NCBI RefSeq assembly: GCF_900167365.1
Contig: NZ_FUXL01000001.1
Location: 203,507 to 267,506 of the forward strand
Direction: 5' to 3'
DNA length: 64,000 bases
Source of the DNA: Consotaella salsifontis
Lineage (GTDB): Bacteria > Pseudomonadota > Alphaproteobacteria > Rhizobiales > Rhizobiaceae
How positions within the stretch are numbered: position 1 is the stretch's first letter; the number at the start of each line of letters is the position of its first letter. The notes beneath the pieces were generated by a model. The model was not told the origin of the DNA, did no database searches, and saw only the letters and a program-made list of their open reading frames with translations. Position numbers and translations under genes: made by a program. Positions 24,876-33,614 of the stretch are shown in pieces.

Positions 24876-26699
24876 TCAGCCTTCGGCTTCGGCCGGTGTC
24901 TTCCTCTTTTTCTGCTTCTGCTTGTTCCGGGCCAGCGCGGCCGGCTTTGTCGAGAAATGCCGGCCTCCGGGGTCGCGAACCAGATGCAGGGTGCGCTCGA
25001 AGAAGCTCTCCGAGTCGCTGCGGCCGATGTTGATGATGCCCGCCCGCGGCAGATCCTGCCGCATCACGTCCAGGATCGCACGGCTTCCCCGTTCCTCGAA
25101 GCTGCCCAGCGCCTGATCGATCACGATCCAACGCGGGCGGTGCAGCAGCATGCGCGCGAAGGCGACGCACTGCAGCTCTTCGTGGGACAATTCCCGATCC
25201 CAGCGCGCCCGGCGGTCGAGAGTGGCGATCAGGCGCTCAAGGCCAACCTTGCCGAGCACGGACGCAAAGTCCGCATCGGTGAAGAGTTCTGCGGTCGAGG
25301 GATAGGCGAGAATGGCGCGCAGCGTGTCCGGCGGGATGTAGGGCTGGCGGGGCATGAAGGCGATGTCGTCGCCGGCAGGCAGCCCGATCCGCCCCGAGCC
25401 CATGGGCCAAAGCTGCGCCAGGGCGCGGAAGAGATAGTGGCCGCCGAAGCCGGACTGGCCAATGACCTGCACGTGCTCACCCGGGAGAATCTCCACATGC
25501 TGCTCGTCGAGCAGCACGGTTCCGGCCGGAGAGGCGACCTTGAGGTCGTCGATGACGAGCTTGTCCTCCAGCAAGGTCGTGTACTCGATACGCTCGACCT
25601 GCGCATCCGCGACCACGTCCATGGCAACCACGGCATGCCGGAAGCTCGCGACGCGGTTGAAGGTCGCTCTCCAGTCCGCGATCGTGCTGAAATTGTCGAT
25701 CGACCAGCGCAGCGCCTGCTGCACCTGATTGAAGGCGCCGACCACCATCATCAGCTGGCCGAAGGTCAGTTCCCCGCCGAAATAGCCGGGCGCCGCAACG
25801 AGAATGGGGGCGATCAGCGTGAACCAGCCGTAGCCGGTCGTGACCCAGTTCAGCCTTGTCTGCGCGAAGATGACCAGGCGCACGATTCGCAGTACGTTGC
25901 GCAGTTCCATATTGAGGCGAAGCTTCTCCTCGCCTTCGCCACGCGACAGGGTGATGTCGTCGATCTTCTCGTTGAGCCGAACCAGGGCGAAGCGAAGCTC
26001 GGCCTCCTGGGCGTAACGGGCGGTGTTGAGGCGGACGAGCGGCCGGCCGACGAGATAGCTGAACAGCGAGGCTGTGCCGGCGTAGAACAGGGCGCACCAC
26101 ACCATGTAGCCCGGAATCGAAAAGCTCTCTCCGGCGACATGGAAGACCACATCGCGCGACAGCACCCAAAGCACGCCGACGAAGCTGAGGAGCAGCATGC
26201 TCGCCTGGAAAAGGCCGACGGCGAGGTCTGTCGACAGCTCCGTAAGGTGGCGCGCGTCCTCGTGGATACGCTGGTCCGGATTGGCGCCTATTTCGCCCGC
26301 ACCGGACAGTTTGAAGGCGCGGCCCGGCAGCAGCCACTGTTCGAAGAGTTCGTGCGTCAAACCCTCCCTCAGCCGCAGCTTCGTCATCTGGTTGAGCCAG
26401 TTCTGCGAGACGTTGAGGACCAGAAGACAGCCGGCGATGATCCCGAAGACGAGCAACTGAGTGAGGAATTGATCGAGGTCGCGCCGCGACAATGAGTCGT
26501 AGAAGGGCTGATTCCAAGCGTTCAGCCTGATCTGACCGTAGGCCGTCAGCAAGATGACGACGACCAGCCCGCTTGCGAGCACGAGGACGCGATTACGAAC
26601 CCCTGAATGTTGAAAGGCTTCCAGCATCATCTTGAGCTGAAGGATGAAGCTGTTTTCGCCGTTCGGTTCGGTTTTGTCCTGGGTGCCGTCGGTCATCAC
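24876..26699 (-). CDS. SbmA/BacA-type ABC membrane protein with degenerate ATPase domain
   Basis: The 607-residue protein has an N-terminal ABC membrane domain of the SbmA/BacA class (about six segments, residues 35-330) and a C-terminal nucleotide-binding domain (~370-590). All key ATPase motifs are altered. The Walker A is GQSGFGGHYL near residue 415, with no GK[ST] lysine. The signature is LSHEELQ instead of LSGGEQ. Walker B ends IVIDQ instead of the catalytic Glu. The C-terminus is basic (NKQKQKKRKT). It may work as a proton-driven BacA-like carrier or as a regulatory relic. First gene of the operon with the two glucan hydrolases. Confidence 0.8.
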   Translation of the reverse strand: MMTDGTQDKTEPNGENSFILQLKMMLEAFQHSGVRNRVLVLASGLVVVILLTAYGQIRLNAWNQPFYDSLSRRDLDQFLTQLLVFGIIAGCLLVLNVSQNWLNQMTKLRLREGLTHELFEQWLLPGRAFKLSGAGEIGANPDQRIHEDARHLTELSTDLAVGLFQASMLLLSFVGVLWVLSRDVVFHVAGESFSIPGYMVWCALFYAGTASLFSYLVGRPLVRLNTARYAQEAELRFALVRLNEKIDDITLSRGEGEEKLRLNMELRNVLRIVRLVIFAQTRLNWVTTGYGWFTLIAPILVAAPGYFGGELTFGQLMMVVGAFNQVQQALRWSIDNFSTIADWRATFNRVASFRHAVVAMDVVADAQVERIEYTTLLEDKLVIDDLKVASPAGTVLLDEQHVEILPGEHVQVIGQSGFGGHYLFRALAQLWPMGSGRIGLPAGDDIAFMPRQPYIPPDTLRAILAYPSTAELFTDADFASVLGKVGLERLIATLDRRARWDRELSHEELQCVAFARMLLHRPRWIVIDQALGSFEERGSRAILDVMRQDLPRAGIINIGRSDSESFFERTLHLVRDPGGRHFSTKPAALARNKQKQKKRKTPAEAEG

Positions 26700-26823
26700 G
26701 CAGAGATTCTCGCGAGACTAGTTCAGATATTTAGATAGCCGTGCGATCATGCGCCGGCCTGGAAGCGCGCCTTATTGCGTCTCTCGCTGCGAGGGCCGGC
26801 GCGCTGGATTTTCGGAGTTGGCG

Positions 26824-28959
26824 ATGAACCGTGTCAACGCCCTTTTGTCCGCAATGACGATCGAAGAAAAGATCGGACAGCTTACGATGGTCACGGCCGG
26901 CTGGGCCGTGACAGGGCCGGTGCTCGCCGGCGACCCGCGCGAAGGCGTGCGTGCGGGGCGCATCGGGAGCCTGCTCAATCTCTGGGGACGCGACGTCGTC
27001 GACGATATTCAGCGACTCGCCGTGGAAGAGAGCCGGATGGGCATTCCGCTTCTCCTCGGCTTCGACGTCGTGCATGGCCACCGCACGGTGTTTCCGATTC
27101 CACTGGGCGAGGCCGCGGCCTTCGATCCCGATCTGTGGGAGAAAACCGCTGCCGCCGCGGCGGCAGAAGCCGGCGCTGACGGTCTGACCATGACGTTCGC
27201 GCCGATGATCGACGTCGCGCGCGATCCGCGTTGGGGGCGCATCGCCGAGGGGCCGGGAGAAGATCCGCTCGTGGCCAGCCGCATGGCGGTCGCCAAGGTG
27301 CAGGGCTTCCAGGGGAAGTCGCTGGCCAGCGTGGATCGCGTGGCCGCGACTGCGAAGCATTTCTGTGCCTATGGCGCCGCCACGGCGGGGCGCGACTACG
27401 CCTCGGTCGATATCGCCGAGCGCACTCTGGCGGAGGTTTATCTGCCGCCCTTCGAGGCTGCCGTCCGGGCGGGTGCCGCCGCCATCATGCCGTCGTTCAA
27501 CGATATCGCCGGCGTGCCGATGACGGTTCATGTCCCGCTGCTGCGCGAGTGGCTGCGAGACCGGACCGGCTTCGATGGGGTGCTGGTCAGCGATTACACC
27601 GCGATCCCCGAGCTCTTGAAGCACGGCGTCGCCGCCGATCTGGTCGAGGCGGCCGCGCTCGCGCTGAAGGCGGGCGTCGATATCGACATGATGGGCTTTG
27701 CCTATGAGAAAGGTCTCGTCCCCGCGTTGGAGCGTGGCCTGATCGAGGAAAAACACATCAACGAATCGGTGCTCCGCGTCCTCGTCCTCAAGGAGCGTCT
27801 GGGCCTGCTTGACGATCCTTATCGGCATGGGACGCCCCGGTCGAGCGGCCAGCCCATTCCGGACCGGACAGCCCTGGCGCGCGAGGCGGCGCGCCGCTCG
27901 ATGGTGCTGTTGAAGAACGATGGCGGGACGCTGCCGTTGTCCTCCGGGCTCGCCAGCATTGCTGTGGTCGGGCCGCTTGCCGAGGCGCGAGGAGACATGC
28001 GCGGCCCATGGTCGGCGGCGGGGCGCGATACCGATCCCGTGACCATCGTCGAGGGGCTGCGCGCGGCGCTTCCCGGCTGCCGGATCAGCACGGCTCCCGG
28101 CGTGGCGGTCGACGATCCGGACACAAAGGGCATTGCCGCCGCCGTCGAACTTTGTAGCAGGGCCGAAGCCGTCGTCCTCTGCCTCGGCGAGACCGCGACA
28201 ATGAGCGGCGAAGCGGCCAGTCGCGCCGATCCCTGCATTCCAGGACGGCAGCGCGAGTTGGCGGAGGCCATCCTCGGGACTGGCCGCCCTGTCGTCGTGC
28301 TGCTGTCGTCGGGACGTCCCCTGGTCGCGCCCTGGCTGTTCGAGCGGGCCGACTGTGTGGTGGCGACCTGGTTTCTCGGCACCGAGGCAGGCCACGCGAT
28401 CGCGGACGTCATCACCGGCAAGGCGGAGCCGACGGGCCGGCTCCCGGTGACATGGCCGCGCGCCGAGGGCCAGATCCCCATTTTCTACGGACAGCGTCCC
28501 TCGGGGCGCCCGTCCAACCCCGCCGACCATTACACAAGCAAATATCTGGATGTACCCGTGGAGCCGCAGTTCGCCTTCGGGCACGGCTGTTCCTATGGTC
28601 GGATCGACGTTGCGGCTGTGAGGGCGTCGCCGTCACACTTACGGGCAGACGGGCGGATTAGCGTTGAAGTCGACCTCACGAATGACGGCGAGCGGGCGAG
28701 CGAGACCACGGTGTTCGTTTTCATTCGCGATCCCGTGGCGAGCATCGCGCGACCCGTTCTGGAGCTCAAGGACTTCAAGCGAGCGGCACTGGACATCGGG
28801 CAGCGCCTGACGCTGCGCTTCGAGCTCAAGGCTGACGATCTTGCGTTCCTTGGGCACGACCTCGCGCCATGCCTGGAGCCGGGCGTGTTCGAGATCGCCG
28901 TGGGACAGAGCGCCGACCCGGTCCATCTGACGCGGACGACCGTCTGCCTCGACGGATAG
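26824..28959 (+). CDS. bglX: Glycoside hydrolase family 3 beta-glucosidase
   Basis: The 711-residue protein has the GH3 order: N-terminal TIM barrel with nucleophile Asp257 in VLVSDYTAI, substrate residues in ATAKHFCAYG and EGPGEDP, then the C-terminal alpha/beta sandwich and a fibronectin III-like domain ending the chain. ATG 26824 is used because GGAG lies upstream and the preceding in-frame residues lack homology. No signal peptide, so it is cytoplasmic and should hydrolyse imported beta-gluco-oligosaccharides. It is divergent from the ABC/GH144/GH15 operon and convergent with a LacI gene. Confidence 0.88.
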   Translation: MNRVNALLSAMTIEEKIGQLTMVTAGWAVTGPVLAGDPREGVRAGRIGSLLNLWGRDVVDDIQRLAVEESRMGIPLLLGFDVVHGHRTVFPIPLGEAAAFDPDLWEKTAAAAAAEAGADGLTMTFAPMIDVARDPRWGRIAEGPGEDPLVASRMAVAKVQGFQGKSLASVDRVAATAKHFCAYGAATAGRDYASVDIAERTLAEVYLPPFEAAVRAGAAAIMPSFNDIAGVPMTVHVPLLREWLRDRTGFDGVLVSDYTAIPELLKHGVAADLVEAAALALKAGVDIDMMGFAYEKGLVPALERGLIEEKHINESVLRVLVLKERLGLLDDPYRHGTPRSSGQPIPDRTALAREAARRSMVLLKNDGGTLPLSSGLASIAVVGPLAEARGDMRGPWSAAGRDTDPVTIVEGLRAALPGCRISTAPGVAVDDPDTKGIAAAVELCSRAEAVVLCLGETATMSGEAASRADPCIPGRQRELAEAILGTGRPVVVLLSSGRPLVAPWLFERADCVVATWFLGTEAGHAIADVITGKAEPTGRLPVTWPRAEGQIPIFYGQRPSGRPSNPADHYTSKYLDVPVEPQFAFGHGCSYGRIDVAAVRASPSHLRADGRISVEVDLTNDGERASETTVFVFIRDPVASIARPVLELKDFKRAALDIGQRLTLRFELKADDLAFLGHDLAPCLEPGVFEIAVGQSADPVHLTRTTVCLDG

Positions 28960-28981
28960 GCGTGAGACGGGACGCGCAGGA

Positions 28982-30025
28982 TCAGGCGGAGCTGCGCATC
29001 ACTAGGCGCGCGGGAAACAGCGTCGAGCTGCCGGGCGTCACGGCTTTGGCGGAGGCGCTGCCGTCTTCGTTCTCGGTCGTCGCTTCCAGCAGGAGGTTGA
29101 GGCTGGTCGAGGCGATGGCGGCAAAATCCTGCGCCACTGTCGTCAGGGCCGGGCAGGAATAGTGGCTCAAGGGGTGGTCGTCGTGTCCGGCGACCCTGAG
29201 ATCGGCCTCTGGGCCGCGCCCGATCTTCAGGCCATTCTGGCAGGCCGCCGCCATGACGCCAAACGCGATGCGGTCATTGGCGCACATCACGGTGCGCGTC
29301 GGAAAGCCGCCGGATGCAATCTGGCGGCTTGCTTCGGTGAAGCCGATTTCCTCGAAGCTCCAGTTCGCTGCGGTGGTCGTGATGATGCGCGCCTCCTGTC
29401 CCGCCTGGGCCATCGCCCGGGCATAGGCCTCGCGCCGCTCGACGGCGTTGGTCGTCACCTCGGGCATATCCATGTAGCAGGGCACCTCGCCGGTCCGGCA
29501 CAGATAGTCGACCATCAACGCGATGCTTTGCTCGTTGTCGGTGCCGACGAACGGCGCGTCGACATCAATTCTGGAGTCGAGAAGAACGAGTTCGATTCGA
29601 TCGTTCAGATTTCGGATGAGATCGACGTCGGTCTTGTAGCCGAGCGGCGCGACGATCGCGCCGGCGAGGTTCAACGACAGGAGGGTCTCGAATGCGGCGG
29701 TCTCGATGGCCTCCTCGCCATGCGAGCTGAGGACGATCGCCCAATAGCCTTCCTCGATGCACCGCAGTTCGATGCGCCGGACGATCTCCGCGAAGAACGG
29801 GTCGACCAGATGGGGCACGACGATCCCGATCGTCTTCGGTTTGCGACGGTTGAGGTTCTGCGCGAAGCGGTTGGGGCGGTAGTCGTATTGCTCAAGCGCC
29901 TCTTCGATCTGCCGCCGGGTGTTGTCGCGAACCGAACGGGGGTCCGAGAAATACTTGGCCACGGTCGGCCTCGACAAACCGCTGGCGGTGGCAAAGTCGC
30001 TCATCGTCCTGATCTTCTTTGCCAT
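28982..30025 (-). CDS. LacI-family regulator, probably of the downstream polyol operon
   Basis: The 347-residue protein has a LacI HTH at the N-terminus (TMSDFATASGLSRPTVAKYFSDP) with hinge helix RPNRFAQNLNRR, then a periplasmic-binding-like sensor domain. ATG 30025 starts the HTH directly; the open frame upstream lacks homology. It is divergent from the sugar kinase gene with 255 bp between, so it probably regulates that operon in response to a sugar or polyol. A putative operator was not fixed with confidence. Confidence 0.88.
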   Translation of the reverse strand: MAKKIRTMSDFATASGLSRPTVAKYFSDPRSVRDNTRRQIEEALEQYDYRPNRFAQNLNRRKPKTIGIVVPHLVDPFFAEIVRRIELRCIEEGYWAIVLSSHGEEAIETAAFETLLSLNLAGAIVAPLGYKTDVDLIRNLNDRIELVLLDSRIDVDAPFVGTDNEQSIALMVDYLCRTGEVPCYMDMPEVTTNAVERREAYARAMAQAGQEARIITTTAANWSFEEIGFTEASRQIASGGFPTRTVMCANDRIAFGVMAAACQNGLKIGRGPEADLRVAGHDDHPLSHYSCPALTTVAQDFAAIASTSLNLLLEATTENEDGSASAKAVTPGSSTLFPARLVMRSSA

Positions 30026-30130
30026 GGCCAGTTCGCCTTCGTCTGCTCGTCTCGAGAGGTACGATGCCGCGCCATTACGGACGCTCATCGCGGCTCAGTC
30101 AACAAAAATTATCACGTGCAAAGAATCAAG

Positions 30131-30161
30131 TTGACGCGTGAAATGTCATGAGGGATATATT
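30131..30161 (+). promoter_or_regulatory. Candidate sigma-70 promoter of the sugar kinase operon
   Basis: TTGACG at 30131-30136 is followed after 17 nt by GATATA (30154-30159), overlapping TATATT (30156-30161). It reads towards the kinase gene, leaving a leader of about 115 nt. Spacing suits a sigma-70 promoter; the -10 choice is uncertain. Confidence 0.5.
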
Positions 30162-30177
30162 CAGCATGGAAAGCGGC

Positions 30178-30212
30178 GGGAAGTCGGGTTCGCCCTGATT
30201 GGCCGACTTTCC
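30178..30212 (+). other. Inverted repeat in the leader of the kinase operon
   Basis: GGGAAGTCGG (30178-30187) and CCGACTTTCC (30203-30212) can pair as a 10-bp stem with one G-U wobble around a 15-nt loop. It could be an mRNA leader hairpin or a regulator site. Confidence 0.4.
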
Positions 30213-30280
30213 GGGCACCGGAGGAGGTTCATCTCGCATCCGAGAGGGATGACCCGACCGGCGCTGAGGGAGGAGGGCGC

Positions 30281-31237
30281 ATGCAGAAAGTCGTCACGAT
30301 CGGCGAAATCGTCGTCGAGATCATGGCTTCCGAGCCCGGCGTCGGGTTTCTGGAGCCTTTGACCCTCAAAGGTCCTTTCCCCTCTGGTGCGCCGGCGATC
30401 TTCATCGACCAGGTCGCGCGCCTCGGCCAGCCCTGCGGCATTGTCAGCTGCGTCGGCAACGACGATTTCGGCCGGCTCAATGTCAATCGGCTCAAGGCCG
30501 ACGGGGTGGATGTGTCCGCAATCCGGGTCATTCCCGAGTTTGCCACCGGCAGCGCCTTCGTGCGCTACCGCGAGGACGGCAATCGTGACTTCGTCTTCAA
30601 CATCAAGCAGAGCGCCAACGGTCAGATTGGTCCCGCACCCGAGGTCGACGCGCTGCTGGCCAGTGCCGATTGTCTGCACGTCATGGGCTCGGCCTTGTTC
30701 TGCGAAGGGGTCGTCTCGCTGACTCTTCAGGCGATCGACGCCATCAAGGCCGAGCACGGCCTGATAAGTTTCGACCCCAATTTGCGCAAGGAAATGCTCG
30801 ATCTGCCGGGCATGCGGCAGGCGATGGAGTCGATCCTCGAGCGGGCCGACCTGTTCCTGCCCAGCGGGCCGGAGCTTAATCTTTTGACGCAAGCCAAGGA
30901 CGAGGCCGGCGCCATTGCCGAACTTTTGGCGAGCGGGGTCAAGGCGGTGGTCCTTAAGTGCGGCGCGCATGGCGCCAGCTATTTCGATGCTCAAGGTCGT
31001 ATCGATCAGGCGGCCTTTCCGGTGGAAGAGATCGACCCCACCGGCGCCGGAGATTGTTTCGGCGGTGCTTTTGTCACAGCATGGCTGAGGGGGGAGAAGC
31101 CGGCCGACGCGCTTCGCCTTGCGGCGGGCGCTGGAGCGCTGGCCGTGACCCGAAAAGGGCCGATGGAAGGCACCTCGACGCGGGCGGAGATCGACGCGTT
31201 CTTGAGCCGCCAGGGTGCATCCGATCCCGTGGCCTGA
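30281..31237 (+). CDS. PfkB-family sugar kinase, probable tagatose kinase
   Basis: The 318-residue protein is a ribokinase/PfkB-family enzyme. The C-terminal signature DPTGAGDCFGGAF (near residue 250) contains the catalytic Asp, and the N-terminal substrate region reads GAPAIFIDQVARLG. GGGAGGAGG precedes the ATG. The family cannot be split reliably by eye, but the GatZ/KbaZ-type protein at 38948 in the same locus matches the Agrobacterium tagatose branch, where a PfkB kinase makes D-tagatose 6-phosphate. Fructokinase or another ketose kinase is the main alternative. Confidence 0.75.
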   Translation: MQKVVTIGEIVVEIMASEPGVGFLEPLTLKGPFPSGAPAIFIDQVARLGQPCGIVSCVGNDDFGRLNVNRLKADGVDVSAIRVIPEFATGSAFVRYREDGNRDFVFNIKQSANGQIGPAPEVDALLASADCLHVMGSALFCEGVVSLTLQAIDAIKAEHGLISFDPNLRKEMLDLPGMRQAMESILERADLFLPSGPELNLLTQAKDEAGAIAELLASGVKAVVLKCGAHGASYFDAQGRIDQAAFPVEEIDPTGAGDCFGGAFVTAWLRGEKPADALRLAAGAGALAVTRKGPMEGTSTRAEIDAFLSRQGASDPVA

Positions 31238-31305
31238 CGTAATTTCCTGACCGGCGAACGGCCGCGAAAGGGTGGCCTGCCGGTCTAGCCCAAGGAGGGG
31301 CGGGG

Positions 31306-32322
31306 ATGGCAGCGATATCGAGTTTGGGCGAAGCAATCCTGACACATCGGCTCAACGGCCAGGAGGTCCACGAGATCATCCTGACGAATCCCGCCGGTGC
31401 GCGCGCCTCGATCCTTTCGTGGGGCGCCGTGGTGCGGGATCTTCTGGTTCCGCTGAAGGGCGGGACGCTGCGTCGCGTCGTGCTCGGTTATGCGGACATC
31501 AGCCAGTATGGCGAGAACGGCCCGCATCTCGGCACGGTCTGTGGCCGCGTCTGCAATCGCATCGCCCACGGACGTTTCACGCTCGACGGCAAGGACTATC
31601 AACTACCGGTGAACGGCGCGGGCGACGTGCACCTGCATGGCGGTCCGAAGGGCTTCACATTGCGCAACTGGGAGGTGGTCGAAGCTTCTGGTGATACCGT
31701 TCTGCTGCGGATCGTCTCGCCGGACGGCGAGGAAGGCTATCCCGGCACGGTCACTGTCACCTGCCGCTATACGCTCACCGGTGACAATACTCTGCGTATG
31801 GAGCTCGAAGGCGCGAGCGATGCGGCGACGCTCCTCAATATGACCAACCACAGCTATTTTACCCTGGCCGAGGGCGCTGTGGCCCAGGATCATTGGCTGG
31901 AGGTCGTCTCCGACCTTTACACGCCGACGCGGCCGAACCTGATCCCGACCGGCGAAGTGCTGCGGGTCGACGACAGCCGCTATGATTTCCGCGAGTTGCG
32001 CCGGCTCGGCGACAATTTCGAGGCCAATTTTGTGCTTCGCGGGGCCCGCGGCGCCGTCGTGCCTGTCGCGCGCCTGGCTTCTCCTGCGCGCGACCTCGAG
32101 ATGGAAGTGGCGACCGATCAGCCGGGGCTGCTTCTCTACACCGCCGCCGGCCTCCGTGAAGGAGCCGGAACCGATGGCCAGCGCCTGGGGCCTAGTCTCG
32201 GAATTTGTCTCGAGGCCGCCGGGTTCTGCGACTCAGTGAACTGGCGGCACTTCCCGTCGCCGATTTTGCGTCCCGGCGAGACCTATCGCAACACCTGCGA
32301 GTATCGCTTTCGGGCGCTGTGA
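31306..32322 (+). CDS. galM: Aldose 1-epimerase (galactose mutarotase)
   Basis: The 338-residue protein interconverts alpha and beta anomers of hexoses. Diagnostic elements are RVCNRIAHGRF near residue 82, HLHGGPKGF with the catalytic His near 106, NMTNHSYFTL near 178 and the C-terminal LEAAGFCDSVN followed by GETYRNTCEYRF (catalytic Glu nearby). GGAGG lies before the ATG. It sits second in the operon and would help supply the right anomer to the kinase or dehydrogenase. Confidence 0.87.
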   Translation: MAAISSLGEAILTHRLNGQEVHEIILTNPAGARASILSWGAVVRDLLVPLKGGTLRRVVLGYADISQYGENGPHLGTVCGRVCNRIAHGRFTLDGKDYQLPVNGAGDVHLHGGPKGFTLRNWEVVEASGDTVLLRIVSPDGEEGYPGTVTVTCRYTLTGDNTLRMELEGASDAATLLNMTNHSYFTLAEGAVAQDHWLEVVSDLYTPTRPNLIPTGEVLRVDDSRYDFRELRRLGDNFEANFVLRGARGAVVPVARLASPARDLEMEVATDQPGLLLYTAAGLREGAGTDGQRLGPSLGICLEAAGFCDSVNWRHFPSPILRPGETYRNTCEYRFRAL

Positions 32323-32426
32323 CAAGCCTGGGGAGACACACAGCCTGGGAAGACCAATGACGGCGGGCCGGGTGCTCGCCGGTTCTGACCGGCCACTCAA
32401 CAGATGGCCCCATGAGGAGGAATGAC

Positions 32427-33197
32427 ATGAAGCTCGAAGGAAAAGCAGCTCTCATTACCGGCGCGGCTCGCGGCATCGGCAAGGCCTTCGCCGAAGCCTA
32501 CATCAGGGAAGGCGCGACCGTCTGCATCGCCGACATCAATGAGGAAGGCGCCAAGGCGACGGCCGCCGAGCTAGGCCCGAAGGCGTTCCCGCTGTTCATG
32601 GACGTCAGCAAGCAGGACTCGATCGAAAACGCCATCAGGACGATGGAAGAGAAGTGCGGCGGGATCGACATCCTGATCAACAACGCCGCCATCTTCCACA
32701 TGGCCCCGATCACGGAGATCACGCGCGAGGACTACCAGAGGGTCTTCGACGTCAATCTGGCGAGCGTGATCTTTACCACCGAGGCGGCGGCCAATTCGAT
32801 GATCAAGCGCGGGAAGGGCGGCAAGATCATCAACATGTCGAGCCAGGCCGGCCGTCGCGGCGAGGCCTTGGTCACGCTCTATTGCGCCACCAAGGCCGCG
32901 ATCATCTCGATCACCCAGTCCTCGGCGCTGCACCTGATCAAATACGGCATCAACGTCAACGCGATCGCTCCGGGCGTCGTCAATGACGAACATTGGGACG
33001 GCGTCGACGCCGCGTTCGCCAAGGCCGAGGGGCTGAAGCCGGGTGAAAAGAAGGCGATGGTCGACAAGGCCGTGCCATTCGGACGCATGGCGAAGCCCGA
33101 GGAACTGGCGCCGATGGCGGTGTTCCTGGCCTCCGATGACGCGAACTACATTCTCGCCCAGTGCTACAATGTCGACGGCGGTCAGTGGATGAGCTGA
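32427..33197 (+). CDS. smoS: Polyol dehydrogenase (SmoS-like SDR, sorbitol/galactitol type)
   Basis: The 256-residue SDR closely follows the sequence pattern of Rhodobacter SmoS. It has TGAARGIGKAFAEAY, NNAAIFHMAPI, the catalytic SSQAGRRGEALVTLYCATK stretch (Ser, Tyr, Lys) and the C-terminal NVDGGQWMS. SmoS oxidises D-glucitol to D-fructose and galactitol to D-tagatose with NAD. ATG 32427 follows GAGGAG by 7 nt; an upstream in-frame ATG at 32412 is less likely. With the kinase and epimerase this gives a polyol to ketose to ketose phosphate route. Confidence 0.85.
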   Translation: MKLEGKAALITGAARGIGKAFAEAYIREGATVCIADINEEGAKATAAELGPKAFPLFMDVSKQDSIENAIRTMEEKCGGIDILINNAAIFHMAPITEITREDYQRVFDVNLASVIFTTEAAANSMIKRGKGGKIINMSSQAGRRGEALVTLYCATKAAIISITQSSALHLIKYGINVNAIAPGVVNDEHWDGVDAAFAKAEGLKPGEKKAMVDKAVPFGRMAKPEELAPMAVFLASDDANYILAQCYNVDGGQWMS

Positions 33198-33614
33198 CGA
33201 CCTTCGGGTCGACCGGCGGCGCGATTTGCTCGTGCCGCCGGACCGGAAGCCTGCTCCAGGACTGCTTGTAATAACCAAGGCGCCGGCAACAGCTCGATCC
33301 CGATGGACGGCTGATCCGTTCCGCGCGCCTCAGTTTTTGCGATCCTACTAAAACGTCACAGTACTACGTTTTAGCTTGCGATAATCGAATGGCCATGGTA
33401 CCCCTGAGAACACATCGCGGAGGATGGAACGGCCGGAGGACCTGACTGAGGTTGGGAGGCCTTCCGACAGGAGCGTTCCTTCAAATCAATCAAAAACGTG
33501 TCGGCGGGATGCCTGCCGCACGGCGACGCCTGGCGCCATTCGGAGCGCCGGCACCAATTGCGCTGCCTGAAATTGAGCGGCACCCGCGAGGGCGGGAGAG
33601 GTGCGAGGAAACCG
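33198..33614. other. 417-bp intergenic region with inverted repeat
   Basis: No credible gene is seen between the SDR and the iron alcohol dehydrogenase. The region contains a perfect inverted repeat (33348-33374) in a locally AT-rich stretch, so it probably holds a second promoter for the ADH/ABC/epimerase genes. Confidence 0.6.
33348..33374. promoter_or_regulatory. Inverted repeat, candidate operator
   Basis: CTAAAACGT (33348-33356) and ACGTTTTAG (33366-33374) are perfect reverse complements separated by 9 bp. The arms and spacing suit a dimeric repressor. It lies 241 bp before the ADH gene. No second copy was noticed in the window. Confidence 0.5.

Noticed and set aside
24957-26495. Long plus-strand frame across the ABC gene
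   Set aside because: The minus-strand frame has coherent ABC domains and a ribosome site; the plus-strand product has no recognisable fold.
30106-30141. CACGTG near 30113 as a third copy of the 18-bp operator
   Set aside because: Only the central hexamer matches; the AATGC/GCATT arms are missing.
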